A stretch of 27,845 nt of DNA from JBLHKS01 sp047620505. Lineage in GTDB: Bacteria; Verrucomicrobiota; Verrucomicrobiia; Verrucomicrobiales; DEV007. The stretch covers positions 1 to 27,845 of the forward strand of contig JBLHKS010000083.1 in NCBI GenBank assembly GCA_047620505.1, in the 5' to 3' direction. This document shows, in pieces, positions 1-7,917 of this stretch. The notes beneath the pieces were generated by a model, which was not told the DNA's origin, ran no database searches, and saw nothing but the letters and a program-made list of their open reading frames with translations. The stretch's first letter is position 1; each line of letters starts with the position of its first letter. The translations under genes and the position numbers were made by a program.

Positions 1-49
1 CGGAGAAATAAAAAGAATGCTTGAAAGGCCCTGCGTGTGGCTGAGTGAG

Positions 50-256
50 CTACGCCGACTTCGGCAATTCGGCAGGCAAGACCGAAAAATACTCTCGTAC
101 CTCCAATTGCATTCGGTCAATCTCTGCGAGAAAGCCGCCTACGGATGCCCGATAGTTCACTGAATTGGTCTCGGTTCGTCGCAGCAGGCTGACCTGCTCG
201 TGGAAGCGCGAAATACGCTTCAGCGTTGTCTGTAGCTCGTTTTCGTTGGCGATCAT
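50..256 (-). CDS. Small coiled-coil protein paired with a nucleotidyltransferase
   Basis: 68-residue, highly charged and mostly helical protein with no signal peptide or membrane segment. Heptad-like spacing of Leu and Ile runs through residues 8-50, so a coiled coil or helical bundle is likely. I do not recognise a named family. The N-terminal pattern (MIANENELQTTLKRISRFHE) recalls the helical lead segment of some antitoxin-like small proteins, but that is only a resemblance. Its ATG overlaps the TGA of the upstream nucleotidyltransferase gene by 4 bp (ATGA at 253-256), so the two are almost certainly cotranslated and may form a complex or a toxin-antitoxin-like pair. The gene ends with TAG at 50-52. 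Nothing is identifiable between there and the window edge (1-49). Confidence 0.65.
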   Translation of the reverse strand: MIANENELQTTLKRISRFHEQVSLLRRTETNSVNYRASVGGFLAEIDRMQLEVREYFSVLPAELPKSA

Positions 257-696
257 GATGAGATTTCAATTTCAAGGATTCCTCGGCGGTTGCCGTCGCG
301 TTTGATTTGCCAATCTTCCACCATTTTTTCGTCTCCGCCAAGTGCGGCGAGCCGACGGACCCAGAAAACGCTCGCCCCGAAATGCGGCTGAGCGCTTCCG
401 TGATCGAAGAGGATTCGAGCTTCGCCCTCGGTTTGGCTGAGGTCAAAGTCGTCGTCCATCAGAAGAAAAACGTCCACGTCGTTCGGCTCCGGCTTTGAAG
501 TGATGAACGAGCCGAAGACAATGAAGCGCGCCACATGTTCCGTGCTCGTGGCCAAATTGCAGATGCGCTTCAGGCGTTCTCCGAGCACGATCCGTTTGGG
601 GTTCGCTCGTGCGAATCGTGCCAGCGCTTTTTCCAAGGAGCAAACGTGAACATCGACAGGAAGGTCTCCGTGTTCGTTAAAATCAGGCAAACTCAT
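253..696 (-). CDS. MNT-type nucleotidyltransferase domain protein (DUF6932-like)
   Basis: 147-residue cytosolic protein. It carries the nucleotidyltransferase-fold signature GS-x9-DVD: Gly62-Ser63 in FGSFITSKPEPN followed by Asp73 and Asp75 in DVDVF. The segment after it, including FDHGSAQPHFGASVFW around residues 98-112, resembles DUF6932-type proteins. Such minimal nucleotidyltransferases usually transfer nucleotides to proteins or small molecules, often with a small helical partner, which fits the overlapping downstream gene. I chose ATG at 696 (MSLPDFNEHG). The in-frame TTG at 732 would start inside the ppdK terminator hairpin (704-740) and is unlikely. No Shine-Dalgarno is visible. The substrate is unknown. 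Confidence 0.75.
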   Translation of the reverse strand: MSLPDFNEHGDLPVDVHVCSLEKALARFARANPKRIVLGERLKRICNLATSTEHVARFIVFGSFITSKPEPNDVDVFLLMDDDFDLSQTEGEARILFDHGSAQPHFGASVFWVRRLAALGGDEKMVEDWQIKRDGNRRGILEIEISS

Positions 697-703
697 CGAC
701 ACG

Positions 704-740
704 AAAAAGCCCCTGCCAAGTCTCCTCGGCAAGGGCTTTT
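704..740 (-). terminator. Rho-independent terminator of ppdK
   Basis: The two arms are 705-717 and 728-740, with a 10-nt loop at 718-727. Read on the - strand the 13-bp stem is continuous with one G-U wobble, and it ends in five T residues. On the + strand the same position would be a C-A mismatch, which sets the orientation to the - strand, 22 bases beyond the ppdK stop. Confidence 0.85.
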
Positions 741-761
741 CGAATTTGTCTTTCGCGAGGC

Positions 762-3452
762 TTACCCCTCCAGCGCCGCCTGAGCAGCTGCCAATCTCGC
801 GATCGGAATCCGGAACGGGCTGCAGCTGACGTAGTTCAAGCCAAGTTTGTGGCAGAACTTGACGCTGCTGGGCTCACCACCGTGCTCGCCGCAGATGCCG
901 AGCTTGAGGCCCGGCTTGGTGCTGCGACCTTTCTGGACGCCGATTTCCATGAGCTGGCCAACGCCGGTCTGGTCGATCGCCTCAAACGGGTTGCGCTCCA
1001 TGATGTCGTTCTCCTGATAGGCTCCGAGGAACCCGGCGCTGTCGTCGCGGCTGAGGCCGAGAGCGGTTTGCGTCAGGTCGTTGGTGCCGAAGCTGAAGAA
1101 ATCGGCGACTTCCGCGATTTTGTCCGCCGTGAGGCAGGCGCGGGGCAGCTCGATCATGGTGCCGACGAGGTATTCGAATTCGACGCCTTTTTCCTTCATC
1201 ACCTCAGCGGCGACTTTGCGGACAAGCGCGCCTTGCAGCTCGAGTTCCTTCTTGTAGCCGACGAGCGGGATCATCACTTCCGGGTTCACGTCGATGCCCT
1301 TGGCCTTGACGTCGGCGGCGGCCTCAAAGATGGCGCGCGCCTGCATTTCGGTGATTTCCGGGTAGACGATTCCGAGACGGCAACCGCGGTGGCCGAGCAT
1401 CGGGTTGAACTCGTGCAACGCTTCGCAGCGCTGGTTGATCTTCTCGACGCTGACTCCGATTTTGCCGCTGAGATCTTCCTTCTGCGCATCGGTGTGCGGA
1501 AGGAATTCGTGGAGCGGCGGATCGAGCAAGCGAATCGTCGCAGGGAGACCGTTGAGGGCTTCGAAGATGCCGGTGAAGTCTTCGCGCTGGAACGGAAGCA
1601 GCTTGGCGAGCGCCACTTTGCGTGCTTTGAGATTCTCAGCCAGAATCATTTCGCGGACGGAATCGATCCGGTTGCCTTCGAAGAACATGTGCTCGGTCCG
1701 GGTGAGGCCGATGCCTTCAGCGCCGAAGCCGATCGCGCGGCGAACCTGCTCGGGGTCATCCGAGTTGGTGCGGACGCCAAGGGTGCGACGGGCGTCGACC
1801 CAGCCCATGAGCTTCTCCCATTTGGCGAACAGCGGCGAGTCTTCCGGCTTGAGCGTCTTCTCGACGAGCACCTGAATGATTTCGGACGGTGCCGTGGCGA
1901 TTTCGCCAGCGTAGACCGCGCCGGTCGTTCCATTGATCGAGATGTTTTCGCCTTCCTTCAGGGTGACGCCGCCAGCTGTGACGGTTTTGGCCGTGTAGTC
2001 GATCTGGACGTCGGTTGCGCCGCAGACACAGATTTTTCCCATCTGACGAGCAACGAGCGCCGCGTGCGAGGAAACCCCGCCTTTGGAAGTGAGGATGCCT
2101 TTGGCCGCGATCATGCCGCGCAAATCTTCCGGAGAAGTTTCGACGCGCACGAGCACGACCGACTCGCCCTTTTCAGCGCCGATGACGGCGTCGACTGCGT
2201 TGAAGTAAATCTTGCCAGTCGCGGCACCGGGGCCAGCGGGAAGACCCTTACCCATGACTTGGGCCGCGTCTTCCGCCTTGCGGTCGAAGATCGGCGCGAG
2301 CACATGGCTCAAGTCGTCAGCTGGGATCCGGAGAATCGCTTCTTCCTCGGTGATGAGGCCTTCCTCAACCATGTCGACCGCGATGTTGATCGCGGCGAGA
2401 CCGGTCCGTTTGCCGTTGCGTGTTTGAAGCATGTAAAGTTTGCCGTCTTCAACGGTGAACTCGACGTCCTGCACGTCTTTAAAGTGAGTCTCCAGCTTAA
2501 GGAAGACAGCCTTCAGTTCTTCGTAAGGCTGCGCCATGTCGCTGCCCATTTCAGCGAGCGGCTTCGGGGTGCGAACGCCAGCGACGACGTCTTCGCCCTG
2601 CGCATTCATGAGGTATTCGCCGAAGTGAACTTTGGCGCCATTGGCAGGGTCGCGAGTGAACGCAACGCCGGTGCCCGAAGTGTCGCCGCCGTTGCCGAAG
2701 ACCATCGCCTGAACGTTGACAGCGGTGCCCCAGTTGTGCGGGATGCTGTACTTCCGGCGATAGACGACCGCGCGGTCGTTGCCCCACGAACCGAACACGG
2801 CGCTGGCCGCGCCCCAGAGCTGATCCATCGGGTCTTCCGGAAAATCCTCTTTGGCGTGATCCTTGATCAGCTTCTTGAAGCGGCTGACGAGATCCTGAAG
2901 ATGCTCGACCGTGAGGTCACTGTCTTCGGTCACGCCGACTTCGGATTTGAGCTTGTCGATGGCGACCTCGAACGGCTCGTGATCTTCGCCTTCAGCAGCC
3001 TGAACGCCCATGACGACATCGCCATACATCTGGAGGAAACGACGATACGAATCCCATGCGAATCGCGGGTTGCCGGTCTTGGTGGCGAGCGCCTCGACGA
3101 CTTGGTCGTTAATTCCAAGGTTGAGAATCGTGTCCATCATCCCCGGCATCGAGTCACGCGCGCCGGAGCGGACGGAAACGAGAAGCGGGTTCTCGAGATC
3201 GCCGAACTTCTTGCCCTGCTCGGCTTCGAGCTTGGCGACGGCGTCCCGGACCTGCTGGTCGAGTTCTGCCGGATAGGAGCGGTCGTTATCGTAATAATAA
3301 GTGCAGACTTCGGTCGACATCGTGAAGCCGCCCGGAACGGGGAGCCCGATTTTGCACATTTCGGCGAGGTTCGCGCCTTTGCCGCCGAGGAGGGCCTTTT
3401 GAGAGCCGTCGCCGTCGGAGTCGGACGGTGAGAATGAGTAAACGTATTGCAT
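762..3452 (-). CDS. ppdK: Pyruvate, phosphate dikinase
   Basis: 896-residue cytosolic enzyme interconverting pyruvate, ATP and phosphate with PEP, AMP and pyrophosphate, linking glycolysis and gluconeogenesis. Domain order is canonical. The N-terminal ATP-grasp nucleotide-binding region covers about residues 1-340 (LLGGKGANLAEM near the start, VRSGARDSMPGMMDT). The phosphohistidine swivelling domain carries GGVSSHAALVARQMG with catalytic His463. The C-terminal PEP/pyruvate TIM barrel follows (about 535-896), including FGTNDLTQTALGLSRDD and GICGEHGGEPSS with the catalytic Cys854. The residue before SHA is Ser, where plant enzymes have the regulatory Thr. Length matches the bacterial family (about 870-900). 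ATG at 3452 is the only sensible start. It appears monocistronic, with its own terminator downstream. Confidence 0.98.
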   Translation of the reverse strand: MQYVYSFSPSDSDGDGSQKALLGGKGANLAEMCKIGLPVPGGFTMSTEVCTYYYDNDRSYPAELDQQVRDAVAKLEAEQGKKFGDLENPLLVSVRSGARDSMPGMMDTILNLGINDQVVEALATKTGNPRFAWDSYRRFLQMYGDVVMGVQAAEGEDHEPFEVAIDKLKSEVGVTEDSDLTVEHLQDLVSRFKKLIKDHAKEDFPEDPMDQLWGAASAVFGSWGNDRAVVYRRKYSIPHNWGTAVNVQAMVFGNGGDTSGTGVAFTRDPANGAKVHFGEYLMNAQGEDVVAGVRTPKPLAEMGSDMAQPYEELKAVFLKLETHFKDVQDVEFTVEDGKLYMLQTRNGKRTGLAAINIAVDMVEEGLITEEEAILRIPADDLSHVLAPIFDRKAEDAAQVMGKGLPAGPGAATGKIYFNAVDAVIGAEKGESVVLVRVETSPEDLRGMIAAKGILTSKGGVSSHAALVARQMGKICVCGATDVQIDYTAKTVTAGGVTLKEGENISINGTTGAVYAGEIATAPSEIIQVLVEKTLKPEDSPLFAKWEKLMGWVDARRTLGVRTNSDDPEQVRRAIGFGAEGIGLTRTEHMFFEGNRIDSVREMILAENLKARKVALAKLLPFQREDFTGIFEALNGLPATIRLLDPPLHEFLPHTDAQKEDLSGKIGVSVEKINQRCEALHEFNPMLGHRGCRLGIVYPEITEMQARAIFEAAADVKAKGIDVNPEVMIPLVGYKKELELQGALVRKVAAEVMKEKGVEFEYLVGTMIELPRACLTADKIAEVADFFSFGTNDLTQTALGLSRDDSAGFLGAYQENDIMERNPFEAIDQTGVGQLMEIGVQKGRSTKPGLKLGICGEHGGEPSSVKFCHKLGLNYVSCSPFRIPIARLAAAQAALEG

Positions 3453-3563
3453 CGTGTTAGTGTGTTTTTAGCGGGCTTTTCGGATTTAAGGCGGCGACAC
3501 TAGCAAGGATGGCTCCGTTGTCATGCGGAGAATTCGGCGGGTTTCCAGTTGGAATCCGGCGCT

Positions 3564-3575
3564 CAGCAGCTGCTG
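3564..3575. repeat. Palindrome CAGCAGCTGCTG, intergenic copy
   Basis: Perfect 12-bp copy in the 152-bp gap (3453-3604) between ppdK and the Uma2-like gene. An 18-bp stretch around it, GCGCTCAGCAGCTGCTGG, is repeated exactly at 6669-6686. Nothing else is recognisable in this gap. Confidence 0.9.
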
Positions 3576-3604
3576 GAGGGCGGGCGGAATTGGCTAGCCG
3601 AATC

Positions 3605-4159
3605 TCAGGACTCGTAGAGTTCGTCCAGCGTGATGGAAAACGCGATCGACGGCAGCTCGATCTCGCCTCCCGGCTCGACGCGCTCCTGTTTCCAGTTTGC
3701 CGCGCGGCGGTAAATCCAAGCCTTGGGCTCGGAGAAGTCCTGATCGATGATGAGGTATTCCTCAACCGAAGGGATCTGCTGGAAGACGAAGAGCTTTTCG
3801 AGGTGGTCCTTTTTGTAGTCGCTCATCACCTCGACAATCACGCGTGGCGAGGTCCTGAAGAGCCGGTCATTGTCCTCGGGATCACACCAGACCATCGCGT
3901 CCGGGTAGTAGAGAAGATCGGCCTCGTTGAGTTCGATCTTCAGGAGCAGGCTGCTGGCGGTGACTTTGCAGGGCTTGCCTTTTAGGTGATTGCGGAGTTC
4001 TCCAGCTATGGCGATCACAACCAACTCGTGCTCGACCGATGGCCCGGCTATCACCTTGGCCACGCCATTGGCGTATTCGTGGCGTCTTTCCGAGATCTGC
4101 TCGCCTCGAATGAATTCTTCGACACTGAGGAAGGGTTCTGGAGCAAGCTGCGCGGTCAT
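3605..4159 (-). CDS. Uma2 family (DUF820) PD-(D/E)XK nuclease-like protein
   Basis: 184 residues, the usual length for Uma2 proteins. Family landmarks in order are LSVEEFI (11-17), RHEYANG (26-32), VEHELVVIAIAGELRNHL (42-59), YYPDAMVWCDP (85-94), VIVEVMSDYKKDHLEKL (108-123) and YLIIDQD (135-141). Asp87 and Glu110 are the likely acidic catalytic pair of the PD-(D/E)XK fold. The biological role of Uma2 proteins is unsettled, and they are common as scattered paralogues in Cyanobacteria and PVC bacteria. I chose ATG at 4159. A GTG at 4210 would overlap the upstream gene and add 17 residues unlike the family. It lies 43 bp downstream of the SAP-like gene, so cotranscription with the parA-like pair is possible. 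Confidence 0.88.
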   Translation of the reverse strand: MTAQLAPEPFLSVEEFIRGEQISERRHEYANGVAKVIAGPSVEHELVVIAIAGELRNHLKGKPCKVTASSLLLKIELNEADLLYYPDAMVWCDPEDNDRLFRTSPRVIVEVMSDYKKDHLEKLFVFQQIPSVEEYLIIDQDFSEPKAWIYRRAANWKQERVEPGGEIELPSIAFSITLDELYES

Positions 4160-4202
4160 CGTTGAAACTGAAGAAAGAAGATTCGCACAATTATCACCAG
4201 CT

Positions 4203-5243
4203 TCAACCACGCGTCCGGGTCGTGGCGAGCTGGCCGAGATGATTGGCGAGCGCGACGAGGAATTTTGGCTTGCTGAGCCTCGTCGAAAACCCTTCGGCTT
4301 CAGCGACTTTTTTCAGCGTGGCCGCGCCGAACGCTCCGACCCGCTCCGCCAGCAGCTGCTGGGCCACGGCGACGTCCAGTTTGAAGCCAATCTCGTCGCG
4401 AAGCTGATGATATTCGTAAGTCGCAAGCCGCATCAGTTCTTCGGGCGAAAGCTCGGGCAATTCCAGCGTCTCGGCGACTCTTTCGACCAGCGCCGCCCTC
4501 GCGCCGGTTTTGGGCAGGCCGAGCCAACCGCAGAGTTTCTTCAGCTCGGCCGCGCTCAATTCATCGCTGAGATCCCGCAGCACGCCGGGCTCAATCGAGG
4601 CCGCTTTGGCGGCGAAGTGGAGGCCGAGAGCCGAGGAGGGGCTCGCTTTGGCGAGGGACTGAACGTAGGTCGAAAACGGCTCGATTCCGCCGAGACGAAT
4701 GACCAATTCGATCACGTCGGCCAGTGCTTGTTTCGGGGCTTTGCCCATCGAATCGCCGGCGCAGAGTTCGAGAAGCTCCAACGCGGCCAACGCGCTTTTT
4801 TCCATTTCAGCGACTCGCGAACCCGAGAGGCTCAGCTTGTTGGAGTGATCGATTTTCGGCTCGGCTGTCGCGCCTCTTTCGCTGAGGAATTCGCGAATTT
4901 TGTTGGCAACTTCGGCCTTCGTAGCCTTCGATCCCAGGGACATTCCAAAATGTTTCGCGACCGCTTTGAGCGCCGGGGTGCCTGCTTTTTCCAGCGTTTC
5001 TCCAAAGCCAGCGGGCAACTCGCGCCGTTTCGCGCCGTCCGAGACCGCATTGATGAGCGCTTGAGGCGTGAGGAACGATTTCCCGATCCAGGTGGTGATT
5101 TCCTTGAGCGGGATGTCGCCGAACGGCGCGAACGAATCGCAGAGACGGTTCGCCTCGTCCGCGAAGTTCGATTTGCCGAACAGGCTTTTCGAAGCGAGGT
5201 GGGTCAGCCCGGAAAGGTAGACGCTGAGGTCGGAGCAGTTCAT
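4203..5243 (-). CDS. Unknown protein with repeated SAP/Rho-N-like segments, partner of ParA-like ATPase
   Basis: 346-residue helical, soluble protein that I cannot assign to a named family. Three segments have the helix-turn-helix look of SAP or Rho-N type nucleic-acid-binding domains: about 92-120 (LKAVAKHFGMSLGSKATKAE), 230-258 (SAAELKKLCGWLGLPKTGAR) and, more weakly, 308-337 (ATLKKVAEAEGFSTRLSKPK). SAP and Rho-N folds usually contact DNA or RNA. The gene starts 11 bp after the stop of the membrane-anchored ParA-type ATPase, so the two are likely one transcript. A DNA-binding adaptor or ParB substitute is an attractive inference, but no ParB signature is present. ATG at 5243 is clear, with no Shine-Dalgarno. 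The QQLL at residues 295-298 is encoded by a copy of the dispersed palindrome. Confidence 0.78.
   Translation of the reverse strand: MNCSDLSVYLSGLTHLASKSLFGKSNFADEANRLCDSFAPFGDIPLKEITTWIGKSFLTPQALINAVSDGAKRRELPAGFGETLEKAGTPALKAVAKHFGMSLGSKATKAEVANKIREFLSERGATAEPKIDHSNKLSLSGSRVAEMEKSALAALELLELCAGDSMGKAPKQALADVIELVIRLGGIEPFSTYVQSLAKASPSSALGLHFAAKAASIEPGVLRDLSDELSAAELKKLCGWLGLPKTGARAALVERVAETLELPELSPEELMRLATYEYHQLRDEIGFKLDVAVAQQLLAERVGAFGAATLKKVAEAEGFSTRLSKPKFLVALANHLGQLATTRTRG
4350..4361. repeat. Palindrome CAGCAGCTGCTG, read as QQLL
   Basis: Perfect 12-bp copy inside the SAP-like gene, in the frame giving Gln-Gln-Leu-Leu. Confidence 0.9.
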
Positions 5244-5254
5244 TTTCGATCGAG

Positions 5255-6502
5255 TCAGAGGCCGAGGCGGGCGCAGAATTCGTTGCCGAAATCGTCAAGC
5301 ATCGTGGTTATTTCATCCGACGCAATCGCAGGGATCGATTTGGGTGTTCGAATCTGACCGACACTCGGACCGTGTTCATCTGGTGCAACCGCCGCGAATG
5401 TCGCGAGGCTATCCCGATGCTTGACCGTCCCTTCGAACAGCTTGTTTCGCGGGACTCCAAACTCTGTTTCAAGCCTGTCCTGCATTCGGTTGAGAACGGC
5501 TTTCCTCTTTTCACTAAACTTATCGCGATCGGCTCGATTCAATACGATGCCGAGTAGCTCCGGACTCGGATTGAGAAGCTTTGCGCGGGTAATCAGGTTC
5601 TCGACAGCAAATACCGATGGAGTATCTGGAAGCGTAGGAACGAGGTAACCGTCGCTGCAGACTAGCGCGTTCACTGAAGAAACGGTCAATCGCGGTGGAC
5701 AATCGAATAGGATGACATTGAAGCGGCCGTAGACAGCCGAGTCGTGAAAAATCCGCCTGAAGTCGAACCGGCATTCGCGGGACTCATAAACGAACAGATT
5801 CTGACGAGCAGTGTCGACAGTTTCAAGGTAGCTCGAGGCACCGATCAGGTAGGACTCCGGTGCTCCGGGAAAGTCCTGCAACAAAGAAGGAAAATCACTT
5901 CCAGAAAATCCCTCAACGTGGAGGTTGCTCGAAGTCTGCCCTCGCTGGCTCAGTCCTTTAGCGTTGTCAAAGCCCGCGATGTACTCCGTCAGCGTCGACT
6001 GAAAGTCGAGGTCCACTACGAGCACCTTGAATTTTTTTTGCTTTGCCAGCCAGCCCGCGAGATTCGCGGTAAGAGTTGTTTTGCCAACACCGCCTTTGAG
6101 ATTGATGACGCTCACAATACGTGTATGCCTAGCGGATTTTGGTATAAAATCCGGAACAACCTTTTCCTTGAATTTCCGGGTCCAGACGATCGGCGCTTTT
6201 TCATCCGCGCTTCGTGGTTTCAGCGCCGTGGCGATCTGCTGCTCCAATTCTTCCGTCGCTTTTTGGTAAGGGACTTCCGGGCCTATTTTGAAAAATTTGC
6301 GAGCCGTCCACCATAGCCAGAGAAGGACGATCCCCGACGCGAGGAGAAAAACCGCGAACTGAAAGACCGGATCGGCATCAAGAAACAGCGTCCGCAGCCC
6401 GTCAGGGGGCTGAAGTTTCATGATCAATACAATCGCAGGGGTGGCAAATGCCGCGGCGACACCAAGATACGGACTCAGTTTCTCAATCGTGTTATTCTTC
6501 AT
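5255..6502 (-). CDS. Membrane-anchored ParA/MinD-type ATPase
   Basis: 415 residues. Two hydrophobic segments, about 12-30 and 46-67, should anchor the N terminus in the membrane, with a linker to about residue 125. The ATPase domain then begins with the deviant Walker A motif INLKGGVGKTT (signature Lys136, P-loop Lys141), followed by VVDLDFQST (Asp164 and Asp166, the Walker A-prime region) and the Walker B segment VILFDCPP. The C-terminal part fits a ParA fold (GIVLNRADR, SLATFAAVAP). ParA and MinD proteins form ATP-dependent dimers that position DNA, proteins or septa. ParA is normally soluble and MinD uses a C-terminal amphipathic helix, so an N-terminal two-helix anchor is unusual. GGAG five bases before the ATG is one of the few convincing ribosome binding sites here. 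It lacks a ParB neighbour, and the next gene encodes a SAP-like protein. Confidence 0.88.
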   Translation of the reverse strand: MKNNTIEKLSPYLGVAAAFATPAIVLIMKLQPPDGLRTLFLDADPVFQFAVFLLASGIVLLWLWWTARKFFKIGPEVPYQKATEELEQQIATALKPRSADEKAPIVWTRKFKEKVVPDFIPKSARHTRIVSVINLKGGVGKTTLTANLAGWLAKQKKFKVLVVDLDFQSTLTEYIAGFDNAKGLSQRGQTSSNLHVEGFSGSDFPSLLQDFPGAPESYLIGASSYLETVDTARQNLFVYESRECRFDFRRIFHDSAVYGRFNVILFDCPPRLTVSSVNALVCSDGYLVPTLPDTPSVFAVENLITRAKLLNPSPELLGIVLNRADRDKFSEKRKAVLNRMQDRLETEFGVPRNKLFEGTVKHRDSLATFAAVAPDEHGPSVGQIRTPKSIPAIASDEITTMLDDFGNEFCARLGL

Positions 6503-6673
6503 TCTGGCTCCAGTGACTGCCCGGTTCTAGCGGTCCGAGGCCGAGGTTGCAAGGAAAAATTGAAGAGCTCGCTCAGCGAAGCAGCGAGTCGTCTGAAGTT
6601 TGCCGCCGCGCGGAAGATTCGCTGGACCTCAACGGCGAAAACGGCAAGAGTCGAAAGTTCGCCGTTTTGCGCT

Positions 6674-6685
6674 CAGCAGCTGCTG
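6674..6685. repeat. Palindrome CAGCAGCTGCTG, divergent promoter region
   Basis: Perfect copy in the 210-bp gap (6503-6712) between the divergent parA-like and glycosyltransferase genes, 27 bp before the chosen ATG. It shares 18 identical bases with the copy at 3559-3576. No other element is clear in this gap. Confidence 0.9.
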
Positions 6686-6712
6686 GCCGAACGGCCGTTT
6701 CTCCCCTCGGAA

Positions 6713-7891
6713 ATGTCGAAAAGAATCAAAGTGCTACACATCATCTCGGGCCTCAAGGTCGGAGGTGCCGAAGTTATGCTGTGCCGCCTGCTTGAGCACG
6801 CGGATCACTCGCGGTTTGATCATCACGTCGTGTCTTTGCTCGGCCAGGGCGAAATGGTCGAACGCGTCGAAGCGCGAGCTGGTCTGACCTTGCTTAACTT
6901 GAAGGGTTGGCGGATGCCGTTCGGCTTCATCGCGCTGATCGCGACGATCATTCGGCATCGGCCTCACGTGATTCAGACCTGGCTGGGGCACGCGATGTTT
7001 TTCGGCGCGGTTGCGGCGCGTTTGGCCTTTCGGAATTGCGTGATGTGGTGCATCCACACCGGTCACGCGGACAAAAAGCGGGTGAAACGCAGCCTGCGAT
7101 TCATTACCGGATTACTGGCGAAAATGTCTGGATTCTGGCCGAAACGAATCGTGTCCTGCTCGCAATTTGCGCTCGAGCGTCACGCGGAAATGGGCTTCAA
7201 GCGCCACAAAATGCAGATCATCCAGAACGGCACGGACACCCGGATTTTCCGGCCCTTGCCTGAGGCTGGAGCCGAGCTGCGCAAGGAATTGCTGATTCCG
7301 AAGAGCGCGCCAGTTGTTGGAATCGCCGGCCGCTGGATGCCAGAAAAGGACTTCCCGAATTTTTTCAAAGCGGCGATTCAATGTCAGGAGCACATGCCGG
7401 ATGTGCATTTTATTCTGTGTGGACATGGCCTAACGCGCGACAACGCCGAGGCGATGCGCTTCATCGAGCGCTCCAAATATCCGAATCGATTTCATCTTCT
7501 CGGCATCCGCTCGGACATGCCGCGGGTCTACTCAGCTTGTTCGATAGTGACGCTTTCCAGCGCGAGCGAGGCATTCCCACTCACCCTCGGCGAAGCTATG
7601 GCCTGTGGAGCGCCCTGCGTGGCGACGAATGTTGGCGACTGCCGTGAAATCGTCGGTGACACCGGCCGCGTGGTCGCTCCGGGAAATCCAAATCGTCTCG
7701 CACGGGCCTGGGAGGAGCTGCTGATTCTGGATGAACGTGAGCTTGAAGAGCGCGGAATGCAGGCTCGCGATCGAGTCGGCCAGGTTTTCAGCATGGAACG
7801 ATGCGTCCGGAGATATGAAGAGCTTTACCGCGAAATGGCCCCACCAAAAATCGTAGCGCGATTGGGTGGAGCGTCCGCCCCGGTCCGGTAA
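6713..7891 (+). CDS. GT4-family glycosyltransferase
   Basis: 392-residue GT-B fold enzyme that transfers a sugar from an activated nucleotide donor to a glycan or lipid acceptor, probably at the cytoplasmic face in cell-surface polysaccharide synthesis. The start reads VLHIISGLKVGGAEVMLCRL, typical of GT4 enzymes. The C-terminal donor domain has VGIAGRWMPEKDF and the EX7E motif in SEAFPLTLGEAMACG (Glu286 and Glu294), followed by CVATNVGDCREIVGDTGRVV. I chose ATG at 6713. An in-frame TTG at 6560 would add 51 residues of unrelated sequence before the first beta strand. Donor and acceptor cannot be told from sequence. It stands alone and diverges from the parA-like gene; a DUF1592 gene follows 26 bp later on the same strand. 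Confidence 0.92.
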   Translation: MSKRIKVLHIISGLKVGGAEVMLCRLLEHADHSRFDHHVVSLLGQGEMVERVEARAGLTLLNLKGWRMPFGFIALIATIIRHRPHVIQTWLGHAMFFGAVAARLAFRNCVMWCIHTGHADKKRVKRSLRFITGLLAKMSGFWPKRIVSCSQFALERHAEMGFKRHKMQIIQNGTDTRIFRPLPEAGAELRKELLIPKSAPVVGIAGRWMPEKDFPNFFKAAIQCQEHMPDVHFILCGHGLTRDNAEAMRFIERSKYPNRFHLLGIRSDMPRVYSACSIVTLSSASEAFPLTLGEAMACGAPCVATNVGDCREIVGDTGRVVAPGNPNRLARAWEELLILDERELEERGMQARDRVGQVFSMERCVRRYEELYREMAPPKIVARLGGASAPVR

Positions 7892-7917
7892 CCGATTGCA
7901 CCGACTAGAGGTTTAGC

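Noticed and set aside
849..3431. 860-codon open frame on the + strand opposite ppdK
   Set aside because: It is a mirror of ppdK produced by GC-rich codon use; the translation is low complexity (runs of Asp, Glu, Val, Arg) with no recognisable domain, while the opposite strand is an unmistakable PPDK.
3990..5357. 455-codon + strand frame opposite the SAP-like gene
   Set aside because: Antisense shadow spanning three real - strand genes; composition is Arg/Phe-rich without domains.
6560..6712. 51-codon N-terminal extension of the first glycosyltransferase from TTG
   Set aside because: Would precede the first beta strand with unrelated Ser/Arg-rich sequence; ATG at 6713 gives a standard GT4 N terminus. 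If the extension were real, the palindrome at 6674 would be coding (QQLL).
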